From an uncultured Rikenellaceae bacterium (lineage in GTDB: Bacteria > Bacteroidota > Bacteroidia > Bacteroidales > Rikenellaceae): 22,449 nucleotides of DNA. This document shows, in pieces, positions 9,315-15,437 of this stretch (positions are counted from its first letter, which is position 1; the number at the start of each line of letters is the position of its first letter). The notes under the pieces were generated by a model. That model ran no database searches. It saw only the letters and a program-made list of their open reading frames with translations, and was not told the DNA's origin. Location: positions 1-22,449 of the forward strand of contig CAJURV010000033.1 of the NCBI GenBank assembly GCA_910588925.1, written 5' to 3'. The position numbers and the translations under genes are program-made.

Positions 9315-9322
9315 TACCTTTG
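9315..9322 (+). promoter_or_regulatory. Minus-7 promoter element of aspA
   Basis: TACCTTTG matches TAnnTTTG exactly. No good TTTG is found 19-21 nt upstream (only ACTTG at a shorter distance), so the promoter may be weak or depend on an activator. Predicted start near 9329, leaving an approximately 79-nt leader before aspA. Confidence 0.5.
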
Positions 9323-9340
9323 TAGGTGTTTACTTTTTAG

Positions 9341-9383
9341 TCCCGATGATCGGGATACCGCCACTAATGGCGATTACTCGGGA
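9341..9383 (+). promoter_or_regulatory. Structured aspA leader with alternative pairings
   Basis: TCCCGA (9341-9346) can pair with TCGGGA at 9350-9355 in a tight hairpin, or with a second TCGGGA at 9378-9383. The second pairing would enclose another hairpin, CGCCA/TGGCG (9359-9363 with 9368-9372). The two pairings exclude each other. This is the layout of a simple switch or attenuator, but no U-tract follows, so any effect would more likely be on translation or stability. Seen in sequence; the function is inference. Confidence 0.35.
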
Positions 9384-9405
9384 ATCGATCATTAAATTAT
9401 TATAG
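9346..9405 (+). CDS. Possible 19-residue leader peptide ahead of aspA
   Basis: An ATG inside the first leader hairpin opens a frame encoding MIGIPPLMAITRESIIKLL. It stops with TAG two bases before the aspA ATG. Translation of this frame would cover every leader stem and bring ribosomes directly to the aspA start. The peptide is rich in Ile and Leu, with no Asp or Asn run that would hint at amino-acid attenuation. Such a short frame can easily arise by chance. Confidence 0.2.
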   Translation: MIGIPPLMAITRESIIKLL

Positions 9406-9407
9406 TT

Positions 9408-10847
9408 ATGGCAATAACAGACCAGAAATTATCGGGTCAGACGAGAGTCGAACACGACCTGCTCGGCGACAAGAACATTCCCGTCGAATACTATTTCGGC
9501 GTACAGACCATGCGTGCCATGGAGAACTTCCACATCAGCCGCGTAAGGCTCAACATGTACCCCGTTTTCATCAAAGCGCTGGCTATGGTGAAACAGGCTG
9601 CAGCGGAAGCTAACTGCGAGCTCGGCATACTCAAGCCCGAAATACGCGACGCCATCGTGGCCGCTTGTAAAGAGGTGCGCGAAGGCAAGTTCGACGACCA
9701 TTTCGTAGTAGACATGGTACAAGGCGGCGCCGGCACATCTACCAACATGAATGCCAACGAGGTGATCGCCAACCGTGCCCTCGAGCTGATGGGCCACAAG
9801 AAAGGCGAATACAAATACTGCCATCCCAACAACCACGTCAACCTGTCGCAGTCTACGAATGACGCCTATCCCACATCGGTGCGCGTGGCTCTTCTCAACC
9901 GCACCCGCGACCTTGTCGACGCACTCAAGGTATTGGTAGAGGCATTCCGTGCCAAAGGCGAAGAGTTCGCCGATGTCATCAAGATGGGCCGCACTCAGAT
10001 GCAGGACGCAGTGCCCATGACCCTCGGACAGGAGTTCGGGGCATACGCTGCCACCCTGTCTGAAGAGATAGAACGCCTCGAGAACAACGTACGTCTGTTC
10101 CTCGAAGTAAACATGGGTGCCACTGCCATCGGTACCGGTATCAACTCCGATCCCGACTACACCCCCACCTGTATCAAATATCTATGCGAGATCACCGGCA
10201 TGCCTATGGTAGCCGCCGGCAACATGATCGAAGCGACCAACGATACCGGCGCGTTCATCATGTACTCATCGGCTGTCAAACGTCTGGCCGTCAAGCTATC
10301 TAAGATAAGCAACGACCTTCGCTTGCTCTCGTCAGGTCCTCGCACCGGTTTCAACGAGATCAACCTGCCTCCCATGCAACCCGGTTCTACCATCATGCCC
10401 GGCAAGGTCAACCCCGTCATACCCGAGGTAGTGAGCCAGATAGCATTCAAGGTGATAGGCAACGACCTCACGGTAACGATGGCGGTAGAGGCCGCACAGC
10501 TCGAGCTTAACGCTATGGAGCCCATCATTGTGCAGGCACTCTTCGAAAACATCGAAATGCTTATCAACGGCATGAACACACTCCGCGAAAGATGTATCGT
10601 AGGCATCACCGCCAACAAAGAGCGTTGCCGCCAAATGGTTTACAACAGCATAGGTTTGGTTACGGCTCTCAACCCCTACCTCGGTTACGAAGTATCTACC
10701 GAGCTGGCGAAAGAGGCCCTCGAAAACAATAAAGGCGTGTACGACCTGGTTCTCGAAAAAGGGCTCATGTCGAAAGAAGAACTCGACAACGTACTCCGCC
10801 CCGAGAACATGGTAAAACCCCGCAAGTTCATCGGCAAGAACGTTTAA
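9408..10847 (+). CDS. aspA: Aspartate ammonia-lyase
   Basis: 479 residues, normal full length. It catalyses reversible deamination of L-aspartate to fumarate and ammonia in the cytoplasm. In anaerobic Bacteroidales this would feed fumarate reduction. Fumarase/aspartase superfamily motifs are all present: GAGTSTNMNANEV (107-119), SQSTND (147-152), GRTQMQDAVP (194-203) and the signature loop GSTIMPGKVNP (326-336), which holds the catalytic Ser equivalent. Aspartase rather than class II fumarase is chosen from the N-terminal RVEHDLLGDKNIP and VQTMRAMENFHIS segments and the NCELG and GRTQ-QDAVP spellings. It appears monocistronic, with its own minus-7 element upstream and a very strong hairpin immediately after the stop. 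No clear Shine-Dalgarno, as is usual in this phylum. Confidence 0.95.
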   Translation: MAITDQKLSGQTRVEHDLLGDKNIPVEYYFGVQTMRAMENFHISRVRLNMYPVFIKALAMVKQAAAEANCELGILKPEIRDAIVAACKEVREGKFDDHFVVDMVQGGAGTSTNMNANEVIANRALELMGHKKGEYKYCHPNNHVNLSQSTNDAYPTSVRVALLNRTRDLVDALKVLVEAFRAKGEEFADVIKMGRTQMQDAVPMTLGQEFGAYAATLSEEIERLENNVRLFLEVNMGATAIGTGINSDPDYTPTCIKYLCEITGMPMVAAGNMIEATNDTGAFIMYSSAVKRLAVKLSKISNDLRLLSSGPRTGFNEINLPPMQPGSTIMPGKVNPVIPEVVSQIAFKVIGNDLTVTMAVEAAQLELNAMEPIIVQALFENIEMLINGMNTLRERCIVGITANKERCRQMVYNSIGLVTALNPYLGYEVSTELAKEALENNKGVYDLVLEKGLMSKEELDNVLRPENMVKPRKFIGKNV

Positions 10848-10853
10848 CATCTT

Positions 10854-10918
10854 TATACATATAAATATCGGAGGCTGCATCCTTAAAGAAGATGCAGCCT
10901 CCGATATTTATATGTATA
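10854..10918. terminator. 28-bp perfect inverted repeat ending the aspA transcript
   Basis: The left arm (10854-10881) and right arm (10891-10918) are perfect complements over 28 bp with a 9-nt loop. The GC-rich core (ATCGGAGGCTGCATC and complement) is flanked by A/T-rich arms, so the right arm's ATTTATATGTATA can serve as the U-rich tail in either direction. A bidirectional terminator is the simplest reading. The stem is much longer than most. Confidence 0.8.
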
Positions 10919-11139
10919 TGGTTGTACCTCCCGGCAGCCACTTGGTGAAGGTGATTTGTCGAGTGGCAAAGTACCAGAAACAATGGACTTTCAGAAGTAC
11001 ACGATATGCAGTAAAGCAAAAAAAATAAAGATGAACACTTTAGTACATCATGCTACTAATTATATACATAATGCGACTCATGAAAATCTAATTATGTTAT
11101 AATTTCGAGACAAAAGGTTCGGCATTTACGCTACCGACT
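10919..11139. other. Intergenic stretch with no recognisable feature
   Basis: Between the aspA terminator and the first repeat end I see no credible ORF, RNA gene or promoter. The second half is A/T-rich. Confidence 0.5.
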
Positions 11140-11186
11140 GGCGAGACGATAAAAACACCTCACAACTTCCCAAAGCTATGCGCATT
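11140..11186 (+). repeat. Solitary end of the modular repeat family
   Basis: GGCGAGACGAT, then a diverged spacer, then TATGCGCATT. This is the same two-box arrangement as 91-137, 11273-11319 and 22093-22139, in the same orientation. It is followed by two short hairpins (CGCTCC/GGAGCG and GCGCTTC/GAAGTGC) within 11193-11250. It may be the remnant of a decayed element next to a newer one. Confidence 0.55.
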
Positions 11187-11272
11187 GACTGAAACGCTCT
11201 CGCTCCGTATCAGGAGCGCAACACAAGACTTGCGCTTCTTTAGAAGTGCAAAGTATAGTACACAATTCCGCT

Positions 11273-11502
11273 GGCGAGACGATAAGATACTACAAAATAC
11301 ACTGAAAGTATGCGCATTAACAAATACATCCATGCGGCACGGGGTGCCGCTCCGCAATAACCTCCACGAATTAACAGAACAGAGGTTGGGAAACTCCCCG
11401 GCGAAACAAAAAAGACATCGGAGCTTAACGACATGCGCATTAACCGCAAGTCGCAGGCATGCTAGCCCGTGTACACAACTAAAGACCGCAGGGCGCCGAA
11501 GT
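11273..11502 (+). repeat. Modular repeat, left part (homologous to 22093-22328)
   Basis: The two-box end (11273-11319) is followed by a GCGGCAC/GTGCCGC hairpin near 11334-11350, an ACGAATTAAC block, a second ATGCGCATTAACCGCAAG block at 11433-11450 and a CCGCAGGGCGCCGAA block (11487-11500). The same blocks occur in the same order from 22093. Frames open on both strands here but none resembles a protein, and the conserved parts are hairpins and not codons. Together with the inverted end at 12271-12312 it may form one composite element of about 1,040 bp. Confidence 0.6.
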
Positions 11503-11607
11503 TTTTTAGACCTCAAAAATCGTCGATCGCGGTCGTGTGCCTCGGAGCGTACTCGATGTACGTGAGGATGGCTCACGAACGGGATCGGCGATTTTTGTGG
11601 CTAAAAA
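11503..11607. repeat. Long imperfect hairpin of about 105 nt
   Basis: TTTTTAG (11503-11509) pairs with CTAAAAA (11601-11607). AAAAATCG pairs with CGATTTTT, CGATC with GATCG, TCGTG with CACGA and GCC with GGC, and the loop contains CGTAC/GTACG. Single mismatches and wobbles interrupt the stem. The first half recurs at 22396 to the window end with a different loop. It could be a structured RNA, a hairpin-type mobile element or a bidirectional terminator-like element. Confidence 0.6.
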
Positions 11608-12041
11608 GCGACGGAAACAGCCCCACGTTAACCGAACCTCGCGCACACAAACCGACAATTCATGCGTTCAGAGATCGCGTACTTCCTAAACTTCACTAAA
11701 ACTTCCTACACGTACGACCCGAACCTATAAAATCCCTAACGCGTCCCCGAAGGGGATGCACCTGCACGAGCAATACAAAAACGTCCCCAACAAAAACAAA
11801 CGGTACTAAAGCGGAAACGATATGAACTTCCAACTACACTAAACACAACTGCGAAAGACAAGGCACAGAAAGCAACCTAACAACGACCGACCAAAACGCC
11901 GTAAGGCGTACACGCCCGAGCGAAGTGAGGGGCATAAATACGAACAAGCAGATTCAAACACGCCGTAAGGCGTACTAATGTTAGCAAAAAGCCCGAGCGA
12001 AGCGAGAGCAATCAAACACAACTTCCGCCGTTAAATCCCGA
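11608..12041. other. Non-coding stretch with short repeated hairpins
   Basis: No credible protein gene. ACGCCGTAAGGCGTA occurs twice (11896-11910 and 11960-11974) and forms a tight hairpin. GCCCGAGCGAAG occurs twice (11914-11925 and 11991-12002), each shortly after the first motif. TCCCCGAAGGGGA (11744-11756) is a further hairpin. The plus strand is markedly poor in T between about 11640 and 12000, unlike neighbouring DNA. Confidence 0.5.
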
Positions 12042-12312
12042 GGCACGAGGGATGAGCGGGCCGGAGCCTCCCCCAACGGAGGCCCGCTTATACGGTTGGT
12101 TATTTATAGTATTTATCGCCTTTTTATATAAAATCACTCTCTCGAATGTCACACTCGAGCGGTCCCCCGCATGCTCCGGCCCTTGTGACGCCGGGCAAGG
12201 TATCGCTAAAATCCATGTAAACCACATAATAATAGGAGTCGTGTCAATTCCATCCGGCGAAAAGTTCAGCTAATGCACATATCGTCAAGATAGAGAAAAT
12301 TCACCGCCCCGC
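12042..12312. repeat. Modular repeat element R2, right part
   Basis: It shares four blocks in order with R1: GGCACGAGGGATGAGCGGGC (12042-12061), CCCCCAACGGAGGCCCGC (12070-12087), the 26-nt block at 12173-12198 (identical to 302-327), and AAGTTCAGCTAATGC with the inverted end (12262-12312). Between the blocks the sequence is unrelated. GGGCCGGAGC (12058-12067) is complementary over 10 bp to GCTCCGGCCC (12173-12182), which competes with the GCGGGCC/GGCCCGC stem (12056-12062 with 12081-12087). It lies 46 bp from the pgi terminator, much as R1 lies beside its terminator. Confidence 0.62.
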
Positions 12313-12358
12313 AAACCGTCTGACGAAGACACGAAAGCCCTCATTCTCACCCAATAAT

Positions 12359-12380
12359 AAAAAAGGGGGTACCTGCCCCC
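12359..12380 (-). terminator. Terminator after pgi
   Basis: On the minus strand GGGGG and CCCCC (12380-12376 with 12369-12365) enclose a 6-nt loop and run into six T residues. The hairpin is 9 bp beyond the pgi stop. Confidence 0.8.
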
Positions 12381-12389
12381 TATCCTTAA

Positions 12390-13748
12390 CTACCTCCCGG
12401 CTATCCGTTTCTTGAGCTTCTCGCCCTCCTCCTCATAACCGGGCTTATTTAGAAGTGCGAACATATTCTTCTTATACTCCTCCACACCCGGCTGATCGAA
12501 CGGATTGACCTCGATAGCATAACCGCTGATGCCCACCGCTTTTTCGAACATATATATAAGCATACCTATGGTCTCGGCACTTATAGAATCCATCTCCACG
12601 GTTATGTTAGGCACTCCGCCGTCCACATGCGCGAGCATGGTACCCAACTCCGCCATACGGTTAACTTCGCTAAGACGTTTGCCTGCCAGGAAATTGAGCC
12701 CGTCGAGATTGGCCCTGTCGCTTTTTATGACGACGCGCCCCGCAGGTTTACCAACGCTTATGACCGTCTCGAACATTATACGTTCGCCCTGCTGTATGTA
12801 TTGCCCCATGGAGTGCAGGTCGGTGGTGAATACCGCGCTGTGGGGCATGATACCCTTGCCCTCCTTACCCTCGCTCTCACCGTAAAGTTGCTTCCACCAC
12901 TCGGCCATATACTGCAACTTGGGCTCGAACGCCACCAACAGCTCCACCTTCTTGCCCAACTTGGTATAGAGGGCATAACGGGCCGCCGCGTATTGCATTG
13001 CAGGATTATCCTCGAAAGGCACGTCTACAGCCGTAGCCTTCTCCATAGCCGCCGCACCTTTGACCAAACGGGCTATATCTATGCCCGCCACAGCGAGGGG
13101 AAGAAGCCCTACCGGAGTCAGAACGGAGAAACGTCCGCCCACATTGTCGGGAATAACGTAACTTTTATACCCCTCCTTGTCGCAAAGCGTACGCAACGCC
13201 CCGCGCGAACTGTCGGTCACAGCCATTATGCGCGAAGCGGCCTCCTTGCGTCCGTACCTCTTCTCAAGCTCCTCGCGCAACAGACGGAAAGCTATGGCCG
13301 GCTCGGTAGTAGTCCCCGACTTGGATATGACTATCAACGAAAACGACCGCTCCTTAATGAATGCGAGCAACTCGGCCATATAATCTTCGCTGATGTTATG
13401 TCCTGCGAAAAGCACCAACGGCTGACCCTCACTACTATCGAAGGCCGCAAACGTTGGGGTCAAAGCCTCCATTACGGCCTTGGCGCCGAGATAAGAGCCG
13501 CCTATGCCTATCACCACTACCACCTCCGAACAAGCACGCAAGGTATCGGCACACTCCATAATATCGGCGATCTGCTTCTTGCCTATCGACGAGGGAAGTG
13601 TCACCCAGCCGAGAAAATCGCTTCCCCTGCCGTCGCCTTTATGAACGGTACGATTGCATCGCTCCATAAGAGGAGCCAAAGCCGCTATGTCTTTTTTGGA
13701 CACGAATTGCGTGATTCTGTCTAACGATATTCTGACCTTTGTTATCAT
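12390..13748 (-). CDS. pgi: Glucose-6-phosphate isomerase
   Basis: 452 residues, the size of the shorter bacterial Pgi type. It interconverts glucose 6-phosphate and fructose 6-phosphate in cytoplasmic glycolysis and gluconeogenesis. Sugar-isomerase (SIS) phosphate-binding segments are visible: GIGGSYLGAK (81-90) and SKSGTTTEPA (142-151). Family signature 1 is DNVGGRFSVLTPVG (201-214), and signature 2 is EVNPFDQPGVEEYK (413-426) with the catalytic Lys at its end. It lies 65 bp downstream of gpsA on the same strand, with no terminator between, so it is probably co-transcribed. A terminator follows directly. All expected motifs are intact. Confidence 0.96.
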   Translation of the reverse strand: MITKVRISLDRITQFVSKKDIAALAPLMERCNRTVHKGDGRGSDFLGWVTLPSSIGKKQIADIMECADTLRACSEVVVVIGIGGSYLGAKAVMEALTPTFAAFDSSEGQPLVLFAGHNISEDYMAELLAFIKERSFSLIVISKSGTTTEPAIAFRLLREELEKRYGRKEAASRIMAVTDSSRGALRTLCDKEGYKSYVIPDNVGGRFSVLTPVGLLPLAVAGIDIARLVKGAAAMEKATAVDVPFEDNPAMQYAAARYALYTKLGKKVELLVAFEPKLQYMAEWWKQLYGESEGKEGKGIMPHSAVFTTDLHSMGQYIQQGERIMFETVISVGKPAGRVVIKSDRANLDGLNFLAGKRLSEVNRMAELGTMLAHVDGGVPNITVEMDSISAETIGMLIYMFEKAVGISGYAIEVNPFDQPGVEEYKKNMFALLNKPGYEEEGEKLKKRIAGR

Positions 13749-13813
13749 AAGTTATGTTTTATTTATCGGATCGAGCCTGAAACCCAGTGCAAATATCGGG
13801 CCTACCCGACCAA

Positions 13814-14821
13814 TCACCTCAACTGCCCGGTGAGCGTCTTTATCTCCGCCGCCGCCGACCTCTTCATATACAGTATGCGATAGACGGTGTCGGCTATGGG
13901 CATGACCACCTTGCGCGACCTGTTGATCTGCTCTATGCAATACGATGCGTAATACCCCTCGGCCACCATGTTCATCTCTATCTGCGCGCTACGCACCGAA
14001 TAGCCTTTGCCTATCATCATACCGAAACTGCGGTTACGGCTGAACTGCGAATAGGAGGTCACCAACAGGTCGCCCAAATAGGCGGAGGTATTGGTATCGC
14101 GCTCCGACGGATAGGTGCTCTCGAGAAAATGGTTCATCTCTTTGGCCGCGTTGGCTATGAGCACGCTCTGGAAATTGTCGCCGTAACCCAGCCCGTGACA
14201 AATACCTACGGCTATGGCATATATGTTTTTAAGCACGGCGGCATACTCGGTGCCGTATATATCAGTGGCCGTGTTGGTATTTATGTATGGAGTGGAGAAC
14301 TTGCCGGCCAGCATGCGTGCGTTGTCCTCGCTCTTGCACACGAGATTGAGATACGACAGACGCTCGAGAGCCACCTCCTCGGCATGACAAGGCCCGGTGA
14401 TGATGCCTATACGGTCGAACGGCAGCCCGTAATGTTCATTGACATACTCGGCAACGGTGACATAACTGTCCGGAATTATACCCTTGATGGCCGAAAGCAC
14501 GAACTTATCCTCCAGCGACACGGTCAGGGGCTCGAGGGTCTTACCGAGGAATGCCGAGGGAGTGGCCAACACCACTATATCGGCCCACGAGACAATCTCG
14601 TTAACATCGCCCGATATATGCAACTTGCCGGTATCGAAATGTACACCGCTAAGATATTTGGGATTGTTGCCGTGCTCGAGTATATGACCGGCGACCTCGC
14701 CGTTACGTATATGCCAGCCCACGACAGGCTCGTTCTCCAACAACATCTTGACGAGCGCGGTAGCCCAACTTCCGTAACCTATCACCGCCACACGTGCGGA
14801 TTCGTCTATTCTGAAACTCAT
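13814..14821 (-). CDS. gpsA: Glycerol-3-phosphate dehydrogenase [NAD(P)+]
   Basis: 335 residues from the chosen ATG. It reduces dihydroxyacetone phosphate to sn-glycerol 3-phosphate, the backbone for phospholipids, in the cytoplasm. The N-terminal Rossmann motif is GYGSWATAL (15-23). SAIKG (110-114), GPCHAEEV (143-150; usual GPSHAEEV) and AAVLKNIYAIAVG (194-206, catalytic Lys at 198) complete the pattern. A start eight codons upstream (14845) is possible. I prefer 14821 because it places the nucleotide-binding strand at the usual distance from the N terminus. Neither start has a clear ribosome site. Bacteroidales often show the order lysS-gpsA-pgi. Here no lysS lies upstream within the window; a noncoding leader and promoter do. 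Confidence 0.94.
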   Translation of the reverse strand: MSFRIDESARVAVIGYGSWATALVKMLLENEPVVGWHIRNGEVAGHILEHGNNPKYLSGVHFDTGKLHISGDVNEIVSWADIVVLATPSAFLGKTLEPLTVSLEDKFVLSAIKGIIPDSYVTVAEYVNEHYGLPFDRIGIITGPCHAEEVALERLSYLNLVCKSEDNARMLAGKFSTPYINTNTATDIYGTEYAAVLKNIYAIAVGICHGLGYGDNFQSVLIANAAKEMNHFLESTYPSERDTNTSAYLGDLLVTSYSQFSRNRSFGMMIGKGYSVRSAQIEMNMVAEGYYASYCIEQINRSRKVVMPIADTVYRILYMKRSAAAEIKTLTGQLR

Positions 14822-15000
14822 TACAATAATCTTTTTTGCACACAATGCTCTCGAACACAGGGATTATTAGCCCATGCTATCGGAAACACCGGATACATAC
14901 AACACGGACCGCGGGAAAGATCTTGCGAAAATATCGCAGGCCCCTCTACGCTAAACTATTCTCCCTACAAAACAGAAAGCCCCAAGGTCCGAATTGGTTT

Positions 15001-15032
15001 TAAAGATAGGTATTTTATTCCAAGCATGCAAA
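15001..15032 (-). promoter_or_regulatory. Probable promoter of gpsA-pgi
   Basis: On the minus strand TTTG (15032-15029) and TATCTTTA (15008-15001) are 20 nt apart. This matches the Bacteroidota pattern except that the last base of the minus-7 box is A, not G. Predicted start near 14994, about 170 nt before the chosen gpsA start. The leader between them shows no clear structure or ORF. Confidence 0.5.
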
Positions 15033-15133
15033 TCGCCAGCTCCGGACGTTGCCTTTCCGACACTTTCGTATGAATAACCGCCTTATTTTCACAGACATCT
15101 CAACCACCGTAGACAAAGCCAGAGCACGATCGC

Positions 15134-15307
15134 TTTTGCGCTCGGCTTATTCGTATCTTTGGCTGTGCCTTAGATACTCCGCCTCGACAAACCCAAACAA
15201 GTTTGCTTTTGTATTCGGCTTATTCGTATCTTTGACTTCGTCTTAGATACTGCGCCTCAACAAACCCAAACAAGTTTGTTTTTGTATTCGGCTTATTCGT
15301 ATCTTTG
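15134..15307 (+). repeat. 73-bp tandem repeats carrying promoter motifs
   Basis: CGGCTTATTCGTATCTTTG starts at 15143, 15216 and 15289, an exact 73-bp period over about 2.3 units. Each unit ends in a perfect TAnnTTTG box (TATCTTTG). The inside of each unit has CAAAC-AA-GTTTG (15194-15205 and 15267-15278) between GCCTC and CGGCTTAT. This is the same order as in repeat family B, so these look like a promoter-bearing subfamily of it. Confidence 0.75.
15275..15307 (+). promoter_or_regulatory. Nearest promoter for the serine hydrolase gene
   Basis: TTTG (15275-15278) and TATCTTTG (15300-15307) are 21 nt apart. An equal pair occurs one repeat unit upstream (15202-15205 and 15227-15234). The first, partial unit has only the minus-7 box. 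Predicted start near 15314, giving a leader of about 124 nt that contains an inverted copy of repeat B. Confidence 0.6.
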
Positions 15308-15350
15308 CACCTGCATGCAACGGAAAAACGTTCGCTTCGATGCAGATGTT

Positions 15351-15404
15351 TTCTCGCCCCGGCAATCGAAACTTCGTTTCATTGCGCTCGGCTCATCGAA
15401 AACG
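15351..15404 (-). repeat. Intergenic repeat family B, inverted copy in the hydrolase leader
   Basis: CTCGCCCCGGCA, then the hairpin GAAAC-TTC-GTTTC (15368-15380), then GCGCTCGGCTCATCGAAAAC. It is the reverse complement of the copy at 22327-22378, with few changes. The upstream flank (15328-15350) also matches sequence next to the copies at 1-81 and 18420. It would be transcribed in the 5' leader of the next gene. Confidence 0.7.
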
Positions 15405-15437
15405 TCAGCTTTATTTCGCAGTCGCATCAAAACAGAT

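Noticed and set aside
10828..11019. 63-codon minus-strand frame after aspA
   Set aside because: It reads through the long terminator hairpin and into the 3' end of aspA. It has no start context and no recognisable pattern.
11160..11576. 138-codon minus-strand frame and 126-codon plus-strand frame in the repeat region
   Set aside because: Both run through repeat modules and hairpins that recur elsewhere without keeping the frame, and the translations look like no protein.
11896..12002. Possible CRISPR-like array of short repeats
   Set aside because: Only two copies of each short motif, uneven spacing (64 and 77 bp), no constant spacer length and no cas genes.
15276..15437. In-frame upstream extension of the serine hydrolase (54 codons)
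   Set aside because: It is made of promoter-bearing tandem repeat and repeat B sequence, and it would bury a good signal peptide. The ATG at 15438 fits better.
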